DNA of 64,000 nucleotides from Gnomoniopsis sp. IMI 355080. Lineage: Eukaryota > Ascomycota > Sordariomycetes > Diaporthales > Gnomoniaceae. Below are positions 10,595-19,833 of this stretch, in pieces (position 1 is the stretch's first letter; each line of letters begins with the position of its first letter). The translations under genes were made by a program, and so were the position numbers. The DNA is taken from positions 62,001 through 126,000 of the forward strand of contig JAPEVC010000088.1 of the NCBI GenBank assembly GCA_027946555.1, in the 5' to 3' direction. The notes beneath the pieces are model-generated. The model did not search any database, was not told the origin of the DNA, and saw only the letters and a list, made by a program, of their open reading frames with translations.

Positions 10595-12102
10595 GTCCGA
10601 TAAAGCTTAATCTTAGTAAAAGAAGATCTATGCAAAGAGAGAAATAGCAAGTCGGTTGGGCTCCAGAGCTTCAGACACGCTTTGAGTCACGGCTTCCACC
10701 AAGATGCTTTTATTAGAGGTTGCTCTTTAGTCCCATGCTCCAAGTAACCAGACTGCAAGATACTTGCGGCTGAGATACTATCAATCTGTTCATTGGCCTC
10801 CTGCACCAAGGGGAGACATCGATGGGTGGTACCATACCGGTCCATCGTCTTGTTTCCAGCCCGCCTAGGTAGACAGGTCTTTGTAGACCGGTAGCTCATG
10901 TGGTCACAAGGCTTTCGCACGTGACTGGGTAAAGACTTTGCTCAGATGGGTGGTCAGCAAATTTCGAGAATGGTGACATTGGTAGGTTCGGCTCGTAAGC
11001 CACGAGCAACCATCACATCAGCGCTAATTTGGAAGTAATTACAGAAGTCGTCAAGGAAGGGTGAGATTGAGACACTTTATTTTTGATTAAAGCACCTTAG
11101 ATGTGTGTAGTATTGGCCTATGGAAAGAGGAAAGCCGGCCCTGAGCGTTTCACACCGGCTGCAAGCCGACACGAAAAGGAATCAATATTACCACGGGATG
11201 GCATGATTGAGCGGCACAAGACCTACATCCCACATCCTACGCTTGAGCACATTCAGCAAGTGAAGATCTGCAGTTCTTCACTTATAGCACCTCTGATACT
11301 AATGAGGGTGCCCAGGTGATAAAGAGAGATGATTTATTAGCTTAAGGGCAGGCGTAGAATAAGTCTGAGTGCGTACCTAGGTAGTCAATTACCTTGTAGA
11401 TCTCAGACTGAACCGTGCCGATCACATTGCAAAAACATATGCACCAATGCCGGGGCAGATAGGACCCCGAGATTGATTTTGATTGTTTGATTGTCTTTTG
11501 TGATTGATATAGAATGTTCCGAGCAGGTGCAAAGGCAGTTTTAAATCGCACCAAAGTCAAGCATGAAGCACCACTCTCATAAAACATGCCGCAATGAATT
11601 GGCAATTTTCATGTTGAAGACACCATGCAAATCAACACAAAACCTTACTTGTAGATAGCTTGCAACGATAACAAACGCCAAGAACTGAAGAGGGAGGGGT
11701 GAAGTAGACTATCGATTCCTCAATGGTATGCTAGTCTGACTGTCTCACCCATGGTTCCCTTCCAGAGCTAGCCCTGCATCAGCAAGGCACAGATGATCAA
11801 GCCATCGAGTATAATGGCGGGTTGCACAAGCTTTCATGGAATGGTACCCTCAAGCACCGCAAGAAATCCGGGTCAAGGCACGCCCATGATCGTGGGCTGA
11901 AGCGATCCATGCTTACCTATGTAGCTACCTATAGGTATCCGATATTCAAATTCGAGCATCATCGTTCCCAAATCCTGAGAACATGACAGTCGGTACAAGA
12001 GCCACCTAAAATTCATACTTTGTTCGTTTAGAACCCTTTTTGTTGGGAAAAGAAGAAGTGCCTAGCAATTTAGGAAGAGAACCCTAAGCAACTCTAGCCA
12101 CA
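10595..12102. promoter_or_regulatory. Shared divergent promoter region, DNase-chitinase / LysM gene
   Basis: These 1.5 kb separate the start codons of two divergently transcribed chitin-related secreted proteins, so co-regulation is plausible. One TACCTAGGTA palindrome lies at 11374 and a related TACCTATAGGTA near 11928. No supported coding frame is present. Confidence 0.5.
11374..11383. repeat. TACCTAGGTA palindrome
   Basis: Perfect 10-bp palindrome, in the divergent promoter region. Confidence 0.8.
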
Positions 12103-13499
12103 ATGCGCTTTCTATCCTTTTCAACTTTGATAATGGCCGGTTTCACGTCCTCGTCTATTCTTGAGAGCATCGGATTTGCTGCGGTCGAGTCACAGAATTT
12201 ACTAGGAAAGCATACCACTATGCTCCGTCGTCAGACGATGGGCAACGTGACCTGTCGCTTGAGTATGGGAACGGATATCTGGAGCTCTTGTGCCAGTTTC
12301 CTCTCTCAGTACAACATCTCACTCGACTATTTCATGGCAGGGAACCCGAGCATTGGTTCCGATTGCTCCAACTTCGTCCCGGGTGATACGTATTGTATCT
12401 CTTTGGGTACGTGAATGTCCTCTAGCCGGTATGCACGGCTACTAATCATATCTGACATCAAAAACAGAGCTCGGCAAACCGATTCCCGTATCCACAAATG
12501 GCATGTGTGGTGCGCAGCAAAATTATACCAGCACATGCATCGGAAGTCAGTGGGGAGACTGCTGCGGTGTTGGTGGCTAGTGTGTTTTGAGAGAATCCCC
12601 CCCCCCGGCCCTCGGACACGAAGGAAATGTGCTGACCTCACTCGTGAATAGTTGCGGTAGTGGTGAGGACTACTGCGGGTTAGGAAACTGTCAAGAAGGC
12701 ACCTGTGACGGAGCTCCAATCCCTTACAGTACCGACGGCCTCTGCGGGAGCCAAAACCGTTGGGTCGAGTGTCCACCCAAGTTTGGACTGTGCTGCAGTG
12801 AGTTTGGGTTCTGCGGTAATGGGACAGATTTTTGTAGCGGTGGGTGCCAAAGTGGACCATGTACCAACTCGACAGCGACGACAACAACAACTAGTGTTCA
12901 GCCGACTCAAACACCCGGGTCCGTTTCCGCAGACGGGACTTGCGGCTATACAGGCGGCCTGGTCTGCAAAGGGTCCAGCTTCGGCGACTGCTGCTCCGCG
13001 GCAGGATTCTGCGGCTCAAGCCAGTATGCTTGCTTAGATATTTTAGGCTGGTAAGACTTGGCTGCTGTATGTTCCAATCTCTGGACGACCACGCTGACAT
13101 TGTGATTTTCCGATAAGCCAACCTACCTTTGGGACCTGTGATATAACAGGCTACTTGAATACGACAAGCACAACTAGCCCAACCACCACGTCTACGTCCA
13201 CACTGTCAACGCCCATTCCGACTCAAAGTGGAATAGCGGTAAATTGCAACCACATTGAGATCGCACAATCGGGGGAATACTGCTCTGAATTTGCTGATAA
13301 ATGGGGTAATGTTCCTCTTTCACACCCTGCCAGTTCAATCCTTTGAGAAATGACGAAAGGAAGACATGCTTACAGAATTTTGCCAGCTATCACGACGGCA
13401 CAGCTTTATGCCTGGAACACTGTGCTTGGTGCTAATGGTGAGAATTGCGGCTCTGACTTCTGGGCGGACGAGGGATACTGCGTTGGTGTGAGCAGTTGA
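12103..13499 (+). CDS. Secreted LysM - 3xCBM18 - LysM chitin-binding protein
   Basis: Five exons: 12103-12406, 12468-12579, 12652-13050, 13118-13305, 13387-13499, giving about 371 aa. Introns are 61, 72, 67 and 81 nt, all GT-AG. A hydrophobic N-terminus predicts secretion. The order is LysM 1 (YNISLDYFMAGNPSIGSDC), three CBM18 modules in a row (each with the CC..GFCG / CC..GYCG core: DCCGVGGYCG, LCCSEFGFCG, DCCSAAGFCG), a Thr/Ser-rich linker, and LysM 2 (ITTAQLYAWNTVLGANG) ending in GYCVGVSS. No catalytic domain is visible. LysM and CBM18 both bind chitin, so likely roles are masking chitin from host receptors, protecting the fungus's own wall, or partnering the neighbouring chitinase. LysM genes are known to sit beside subgroup C chitinases in fungi, which fits the divergent arrangement here. 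The last acceptor was chosen to keep the LysM core in frame. Confidence 0.85.
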
Positions 13500-13877
13500 T
13501 GGAAATCTGATGGTGCCCGGTCAAGTTCGACAATGCGGCAAATGGAACCGAGCGTATTACGACCGCTGAATCGTGACCGTAGCTAGAAAGCAGAGAGAGA
13601 TATATTGCAAAGAATCAAATACTATAGAGAGTGTGAGTGCATTTGGAGATCCAACTTTGGACTAGTCGAAGTAGCTAATAAATTACACTGCTCAACGGTT
13701 CAAGAGCATCTCTGGCGCAATGTAAGTACGTACATAGATACGTACCTACCTAAGGTAAGCGGCAGTGTAACACAAAGCCAAACCAATCGTTCAAGAGACA
13801 CACCGACCCCGACTGCAGCCGCACATCCCAATTTCTCCTCTTCAAACCACCTTTATGAGCTAGTAGTATTCCTGACA
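13500..13877. other. Intergenic, upstream of F-box gene
   Basis: A frame open upstream of the F-box gene's first ATG runs back to 13605 but starts from a non-ATG codon. A TACGTACCTACCTAAGGTA tract near 13740 is related to the TACCTAGGTA motif. Confidence 0.5.
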
Positions 13878-15209
13878 ATGGACCCGCCACCGATCTCAAG
13901 ACTTTTACCAGAGCTTTTGCTCAAAGTTTTCAGCATACTTGCGCAGGACACTGACGCGACTGTGACTTCTTCAGTTCTTTGTTGCAAAAGATGGCGGCCT
14001 CTGGCACAGTCGGTACTGTACAGCGACGTCTTCCTCAATGGCGAGCGCCTCGTCAAATTTACAAATGCCAGCTGCTCTGACCACCAAATCCGGTCGCTTA
14101 CACTTCACTTCGGTCCGATAATCGTTAATCAATACGACCCAAAGGATGCCATCGAGGCAACGGAGAGTTGGCTTAATACCCTGCGGAAGCTCGTGCCGCG
14201 TATCAGTTCAATGGGCAACCTCGAGTGTTTTTCGGTCTCAGCTGATTTGCCTATGCCATATTCGCCCTACGGAGAGCTCTCCGCTATCATCGAGGCACTG
14301 CCCACCACTTGTGTGGCCTTAGAAGTTGATTTGCGCCATAGTACCTTCGTCCAGCAGAAATTGGGTACTGCAACGGTCCTGCCAACATCCCACATGTGCG
14401 ACTCGATTCGGACTGTGCTGGACAGGACTCATCATCTCCGACTGCGTTTGCCCAAGCTCTGCTCCGCGGTGTTTGGCGAGTATGACGCGATGGGCTATCA
14501 CCCAGTTGGAGCGCCAAAACTCAAAGACTGCATCATCAATCTCACCCAGCGCGTACCTGGCACTTCTCCTCGGGTTTCACTGTCAGCCTCATGCGACTCT
14601 CCTAATGTCCCTCACATTGGGTCACAGAGTAGAATCACCCCAGTCCTACCTTTGCTCATAACTAATCTCCAAAGCTTCGCCCAGCTCAATCCAACATGTT
14701 GGCGGCTCTGGGTCATTGACTGCCAGGCAACCTCCAACCAGAGCAAGAACTCATGGGCTGCTTGGATCCGCCGAGACATCAGGTCTGACGCCAGCTGGCC
14801 CGTTCCTCTTGTCAACATCGGCGGCTTCCGCCAGGACGCTTGGCTGGCGAGGTTACCGACTATCAAATCAGAGCTCAACGTTGACGTAATTTCTTCGCCG
14901 GAGGTGCTGGAGGCTGCGGTGGAAGACTTTGCTTGGACCAGGGGTCAGACTGGGGTACGCCTGCCCACGCCCATCTTGGTGGCTCGGGGGTATCAGGGTG
15001 CACTCGACCCTCCACGCACCAGGGCGCAGCTTCAGGATGGAGAGGATCTTCTGTGTACCTTGTGGGAAAACGAGGCAATCACTGGAGAGACGTTGCTACC
15101 GTATGGACCCGGAGCACTGAATCAGTCGTGGGACTTGAACGAGAGGACACCGAGTGGATGGAGACGAGCCAACTTTGCAGGCTCGATCATGACCCGGCTT
15201 CATGAGTAA
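13878..15209 (+). CDS. F-box domain protein
   Basis: This is an intronless frame of 443 aa from the first in-frame ATG (MDPPPISRLLPELLLKVFSI). The N-terminal 45 residues match the F-box: LPELLLKVFSIL, then CCKRWRPLAQSVLYSDV, in the typical fungal spacing. F-box proteins bind Skp1 and bring substrates to SCF ubiquitin ligases. The rest is a long variable region without an obvious repeat class, as in the many lineage-specific fungal F-box proteins, so the substrate cannot be guessed. No signal or membrane segment is visible. The frame extends upstream without an ATG, so the start is reasonably secure. Confidence 0.85.
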   Translation: MDPPPISRLLPELLLKVFSILAQDTDATVTSSVLCCKRWRPLAQSVLYSDVFLNGERLVKFTNASCSDHQIRSLTLHFGPIIVNQYDPKDAIEATESWLNTLRKLVPRISSMGNLECFSVSADLPMPYSPYGELSAIIEALPTTCVALEVDLRHSTFVQQKLGTATVLPTSHMCDSIRTVLDRTHHLRLRLPKLCSAVFGEYDAMGYHPVGAPKLKDCIINLTQRVPGTSPRVSLSASCDSPNVPHIGSQSRITPVLPLLITNLQSFAQLNPTCWRLWVIDCQATSNQSKNSWAAWIRRDIRSDASWPVPLVNIGGFRQDAWLARLPTIKSELNVDVISSPEVLEAAVEDFAWTRGQTGVRLPTPILVARGYQGALDPPRTRAQLQDGEDLLCTLWENEAITGETLLPYGPGALNQSWDLNERTPSGWRRANFAGSIMTRLHE

Positions 15210-15247
15210 TAAATGGCAAAGGTCAATGGAGAGAGGACACTGCTACG

Positions 15248-15269
15248 TACCTAGGTAGGTACCTAGGTA
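15248..15269. repeat. Two TACCTAGGTA palindromes in tandem
   Basis: Perfect copies at 15248 and 15260, separated by 2 bases, directly 3' of the F-box gene. Confidence 0.8.
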
Positions 15270-15280
15270 CCACGGCTCGA

Positions 15281-15356
15281 CCCGTAGACGTTTACGTAAG
15301 GTGCCGCCAGGGCCGGAAGGGTGCGGTCTACGCTAGCTTACGTAAACGCCCACGGG
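15281..15356. repeat. 20-bp inverted repeat around a 36-nt GC-rich loop
   Basis: The left arm 15281-15300 and the reverse complement of 15337-15356 agree at 18 of 20 positions; both differences are A/G transitions. Each arm contains the palindrome TTTACGTAA. It lies between the F-box gene and tRNA-Gly, whose acceptor stem also contains TTTACGC. It is either a small transposable-element remnant or a structured element. Confidence 0.65.
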
Positions 15357-15486
15357 TAGCATCGCACATCTGCCGGATGGAGTAGACGAACAACAGAGCT
15401 CAAAGACTCGACATAGCAGAATCGTACGAGAGAATGACCAAAAATTAAGAATAGAGCAAAGGAAGAGATTAAAGGAACAGCAAAAG

Positions 15487-15581
15487 TGCGTAAACCCGGA
15501 ATCGAACCGGGGGCCCATCGAGGTCTTGAGCGTTTATAACGCCTTTGGCAACGATGGATTTTACCACTAAACCATTTACGC
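15487..15581 (-). tRNA. tRNA-Gly(GCC) with intron
   Basis: Read on the minus strand this folds as a complete cloverleaf: acceptor GCGTAAA/TTTACGC, D-loop AGTGGTA, anticodon stem CATCG/CGATG with loop TTGCCA.., and T-arm CCCGG TTCGATT CCGGG. Anticodon GCC decodes glycine. Between anticodon stem halves there are 31 nt instead of 7, so a 24-nt intron sits one base 3' of the anticodon, the canonical site. The discriminator base is A, and a TTTT terminator follows directly. The mature length is about 71 nt before CCA. Confidence 0.92.
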
Positions 15582-16272
15582 TGGTTATGTCACATGATAT
15601 GCGGTCCAAATTTTAACTTTATATACTTCAGAAATACATCATTCTAGGAATGCACACCCACCAGGTCAAGAATGATAACAATAAGTCCCACCACAACTGT
15701 GCCGGTACCCAACAAGCTTTGTTGACGATTAATTCGGCAATGTCACTGGCAGTGGTGGAAACAACTTGCTGGAAAGCGGCCATACCATAATCCCGCCCGA
15801 AGAGCTTACCTAGGTACCATTGGCGACCATGCTTTGCAAGTCAAGCCGATCAATGCTACCCTATGTGTTGAATACAACGATAATCATGTCCCTGATAAGG
15901 ACGCTGACTTGGAGAAACATGATTACATGCTGCACAATCTGCATATGGAAGAGTGTTTGGTTGCGATGAAGCTTTGAAGCGTGTGGATAGGGACAGTGAA
16001 CATGAGTCAGAGGTATGTGTAACTTACTACTATGCAAACTGGACGTGCGATTGAAGAATACTCATTGTGAACAATCTTCAATATATCCATACTAGTTGCA
16101 ACTAGTGTTGTTCTCTGTCTGCCCAGGTGATCTGTTCGCCAAATAGTGACAATACTGGAAACATCTACAAAGGTCTGATGATACAATCATAAATCGATTT
16201 AGTACAATGTCGCATACAGTTTTGCTGCTTCAAATCCAAAAAGAGATCTTGACATGTCTGCCACTAATCGCA
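15582..16272. other. Intergenic, no supported gene
   Basis: This lies upstream of tRNA-Gly and downstream of the iminopeptidase-like gene. One TACCTAGGTA palindrome is at 15807-15816. No frame of note. Confidence 0.5.
15807..15816. repeat. TACCTAGGTA palindrome
   Basis: Perfect 10-bp copy in intergenic DNA. Confidence 0.8.
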
Positions 16273-17258
16273 CTACGCAATAAATGCGCTCAAGTGCTGC
16301 ATATACTTGTCCCGCTGATCCACATGAGTGAAATGTGCAGCGTTGTCCAGAGTGATCCATTTAACCTTCTCAATATTTTCAAAGAACGGTTGCATTGCCA
16401 CATCCTGAGCCTCGTCCTTAATACCATTGATTAAAAGTGTAGGAGCTTGGATCTTGCTTAAAAGGGGGATACACGACCAATCGCGAAGGGAGCCTGAGAT
16501 ATAAAGCTCACTTGGACCATACCTAGTACATGTCTTATTAGCTTTGCATTCACAGGAAATCGGAACCCTTACATCGTGCTGTAAGTTGTGGCATCTTTGG
16601 CAAACCAGTCGAGCGCTGCCTGAACCTCCGGCGCTGGCCACGGCCTAGCGAGGCTCAAATGCCTCTTATAGAAGACTTCAACGGCAGCCTCATACTCAGG
16701 ACTCTCAAAGTCTTTATTTGCTTCAGCAGCGTCAAGCACCTTTCGAACATCCGCTGGCAGCTTTGCTCTCAAAGCGCTAATGCCTGCCCGCCATGCGTCC
16801 ATACTAGCCAGACTATTCGAAATGATCAGCCGACGAAGATTTTGAGGACGTTCGGCAGCCCAGTGCGCCGCCAGCATTCCACCCCACGAGTGCCCGTATA
16901 TATCGATGGGCCTGGACTTCAACTTGAGGTGCAAGAGAAGGTTGTCCAGCTCGGCCTGGAATAAGCTGATCGACCAGAAGTCCTCGTCGCCGGCTTTGTC
17001 GGGCAGATGCGTCGACCTTCCGTTGCCAATCTGATCGTAGAAAACGATTGGTGTGCTTTTGGTCGCCGAGAGGTCGGTCAACGGGAGCAGATATTCGTGA
17101 CAGGCGCCAGGGCCGCCATGTAGCACAATAAGAGGCGTTGCTGAGGAGGGTGTTTGGCTGAGGCTGCCGAAGATCTTATACCAGGTCTGACAAGGAAATG
17201 ACAAGCCTGGAACGTGAAAGGGTGCAAAACCCTCTGTCACTTCGATTTGCATGATCAT
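16273..17258 (-). CDS. Proline-iminopeptidase-like alpha/beta hydrolase (peptidase S33)
   Basis: Two exons, 17258-16573 and 16522-16273, with a 50-nt GT-AG intron, give 311 aa. The fold signatures are the oxyanion HGGPG at 47-51, DQIGNGRS at 75-82, and the nucleophile elbow GHSWGG with Ser124; a late Asp (NGIKDEAQD) and His (NAAHFTHVD) complete the triad. HGGPG plus GHSWGG is typical of prolyl aminopeptidases and the related fungal L-amino-acid amidases, which release N-terminal residues or hydrolyse amino amides. No signal peptide is visible, so it should act in the cytosol. The exact substrate is open. The first of two close ATGs was taken as start. Confidence 0.87.
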
Positions 17259-17676
17259 CGATAACGCCTTTTTCTTCGACGTTCAGTGGTGCAGCAGGAA
17301 GATGAAGCTGTGGACGAAGTGGGAGGGGCGCTGCTATTATGACCTTTTGACGGCAAATAGAGTAATATACCTGCGGCACAGCTGCTGTCATCATTGCGGG
17401 GAGCCAATCACGAATTGTGTATCTCAGGTACCTAGGTAGATTAAGCACCGCGTCCTGTCCTCTGTACATCACAGTGTTACTTAATACTACCATAGCTGTT
17501 ACTTGACCTTACCGGACGCCCCTGTACTGTCCAGCACAATTCCAATAGTAGTATATATTCAACATCATGCGCAGAACCTTACCATCGTTTGCTTGATTCA
17601 CTACTTGCATGAAGACCCTCCTTTCATCTCTGGCGGAAAGCCTTTGAATTGAAAACGACCCTTCGAGGGAAATATA
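17259..17676. other. Promoter side of the iminopeptidase-like gene
   Basis: Non-coding; one TACCTAGGTA palindrome lies at 17429-17438, about 170 bp upstream of the ATG. Confidence 0.5.
17429..17438. repeat. TACCTAGGTA palindrome
   Basis: Perfect 10-bp copy upstream of the iminopeptidase-like gene. Confidence 0.8.
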
Positions 17677-18193
17677 TCACGCCAGGAAGAGGATGTCGGA
17701 CGCCTTCAACATACAGTTCGTTGCCAAAGTGACCGAATCCGCGGAGTCAGTATCAGTAACACCATAGATGCCAACCACAATTCCCACGATTGATACCAAC
17801 GAGATAGCGGTGAACGCTTTCGGATGGATTACCTGGGAAAAGATTGCCCTATTTGGCGAGATCATTCAATTTTGTGGCCTTGATATTCTATCCTCTCTTA
17901 GGAGCAACTTCAGGTATTCCGATTGAACAGATCGATGTTTTCAACGACGTTCTAGCAGATGAGAGCGCCTCCATATGCCGCGTTGGTTAGATTGTGAAGA
18001 GAAAAAAGCTGAAGCACGCAGCGAGAATACGTAGGAGCGAGAAGGTGATCAATGCGACCCAGCATTCCGCACGGCAGTATCTGTACAGTAAGCACTGCGA
18101 GATACCACAGTTTGAGTACCCCAAAGAGGCGAGCAGTTCAACCATGGCAACGCCATCTCGGTAGGTGGAGAACACAGGGCCCATCCAACTCAT
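17677..18193 (-). pseudogene. Decayed DUF7702-like fungal membrane protein
   Basis: Similarity to the fungal multi-pass DUF7702 family is spread over different frames of the minus strand: TYRDGVAMVELLAS near 18150 (the family's N-terminal YRDG block), a hydrophobic LITFSLLRILAACF helix near 18030, an adjacent-frame NAAYGGALIC piece near 17970, and a final HPKAFTAISLVSIVGIVVGI helix with GVTD near 17800. Several frame changes and stops separate these pieces without splice sites that would join them. The order and spacing still follow the family, so a decayed gene is more likely than chance. A heavily interrupted functional gene is the alternative. Confidence 0.5.
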
Positions 18194-18315
18194 AGGTTAT
18201 CGCTCTTGAATGACCTGCATTGGTGACTCTAGACAGGCTTGGCGAAGGCGAAGGAGAAAGAGTCAGCTTGGAGGGGAAAATAACTATAAGTTGCAAATAA
18301 AAGTCGGATGTGGTA

Positions 18316-18900
18316 CTACACGAGTGGCGACTCACCATCTAAAGAATCCGCTGCGGCCTTGAGCAATTTGTATGCCTCGGCATAGAATCCACAGTCCTGC
18401 AGAATCTTCTCGCCCTCGTCCGGGTTGTCATTGTCCTCGGCCTCCTGGCGGGCCATCTCAAGGGGACTCGGATATCTTGGTCCTGGCAGTCGTGGATCAG
18501 CACCGCGCGCGAGCAAAAGCTCTATCAGCGGAAGGTTCAAGCGAATAACCTTTGGCGGACCCCAGGCCATATAGCCCCCAAGGCAACAGTGGAGTGGACG
18601 TCCGAGGCCTCGATGGACGTTCAATTCGTGGTCCAACTCGTTGGGATCAGCGCCGGCATCTAGAGCGGCTGTCATGTTGGCCAGCCTCAGCTCAAGTGAA
18701 CTTGTCGAGTAGAGAGCTTCCCAGTGTAGCGGTGGCTTCTTGCAGGACACCCAATTGACGCATGCGTCGGCGGGTGGCTCGAGACCAGCTGCCCTCCAGC
18801 TCGCATGGCCCTGCTGCTGCTCCTTAGCCGAATGTGAGATGTTGGCGCTCATCTGCTTGTTTGGAGCCCTAACTTCTGTGGACAGTGTAGCCTCGCCCAT
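18316..18900 (-). CDS. Small ankyrin-repeat-like protein
   Basis: This is a 194-aa frame from ATG. Two ankyrin-type units are visible: ALDAGADPNELD followed by GRPLHCCLGGY, and NLPLIELLLARGADPRLPGP followed by SPLEMARQEA, which keep the LLxxGADP and PLHxA cores. The C-terminal 35 residues are acidic and helical. Ankyrin repeats mediate protein binding; no enzymatic domain is present, so the partner is unknown. A GTGAGT near the end (GATG|GTGAGTC) could be a donor leading to a further short exon, so the C-terminus is uncertain. It sits beside a decayed membrane gene and a HET gene, a typical accessory setting. Confidence 0.65.
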   Translation of the reverse strand: MGEATLSTEVRAPNKQMSANISHSAKEQQQGHASWRAAGLEPPADACVNWVSCKKPPLHWEALYSTSSLELRLANMTAALDAGADPNELDHELNVHRGLGRPLHCCLGGYMAWGPPKVIRLNLPLIELLLARGADPRLPGPRYPSPLEMARQEAEDNDNPDEGEKILQDCGFYAEAYKLLKAAADSLDGESPLV

Positions 18901-19833
18901 GGATATTGTCGTCTACCGAATCCCCGGGTCTGGCAGTAAGGTGCACAGTAAGTCGAACCTTGAGACTGTTTCAGTGCTACTGTGAAATTTTCATCGCGGA
19001 ACTATGTTCTTACCTAGGTAGTGCGTGGTGAAGTTGTTTGAAAGAAGATGAGGCTTCTTCCCAAGGTTGTCGATTATGCAGGCAACCAACATATGTACCT
19101 GAGTACTAGGTTCAAAGCGGGTAGTCTCCTATAGGGATAGCGCGTGTTGGCTCTTGCAGAAACGGCCCCCTGCGTGGCCTTCTCGAAAGTAGGAGGATAT
19201 TTGAGGTTCCCGGAGGTTCCCAAGCATGAGAGGGCTGATGAAGGTTACCACACTCCATTATTTCCCTCCGTGCCAGGCCGTATGCCACTATTAACCTGCA
19301 CAGTCACTACCTTAGTTAGTCAGTACCCTCGCCCAAGTGTCAATGTGAAAGAAAGTCAACTAGTCGGCCGCCCGAAAAAGGTACTCATCCAATATATGCT
19401 GCTTTCCGAGTCCGTGAGGAGTAATATGCATACCACACCTGGGCACTTGGCCCTCCAAGACCATCAAATTATTTGCCGCAAGGCCAACGCCATGGACCCC
19501 GCCTCCGAAACAACAAGCGCACCAGAGACCAATACTACAGCCTGTACTCTTCCCAAGCCTCGTCTTGGACGCGTTAGGTAGGTAGGCGCAGCCCTGCATA
19601 ACAGGTAAGTATACCGCCGGTTGAATTCCTCCACGCGAAGTGTATGATTGTATGGGGCCACGTTGTGCGTGCATGCTGACATGCATTGGGATTGCTAGCC
19701 AGCGTAGGTATGTGCACCGAGGATCTGCTCGATGCCTACCCGAAGCTTTGCGTGAGTCTTTCCCTCTTTATCTCCGAATGCCTGCTTTGCACATTTTGTC
19801 GAGTCCAAATTGAAGAAGGCGACCTACCTTACC
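18901..19833. other. Divergent intergenic region, ankyrin / HET genes
   Basis: Contains a TACCTAGGTA palindrome at 19011-19020 and, near 19577, a related TTAGGTAGGTAGG tract. A 145-codon plus frame (19144-19581) starts from a non-ATG codon and has no domain signature, so it is not called. Confidence 0.5.
19011..19020. repeat. TACCTAGGTA palindrome
   Basis: Perfect 10-bp copy between the ankyrin and HET genes. Confidence 0.8.

Noticed and set aside
19144..19581. 145-codon plus frame before the HET gene
   Set aside because: Begins from a non-ATG codon, has no motif, and overlaps the likely promoter region.
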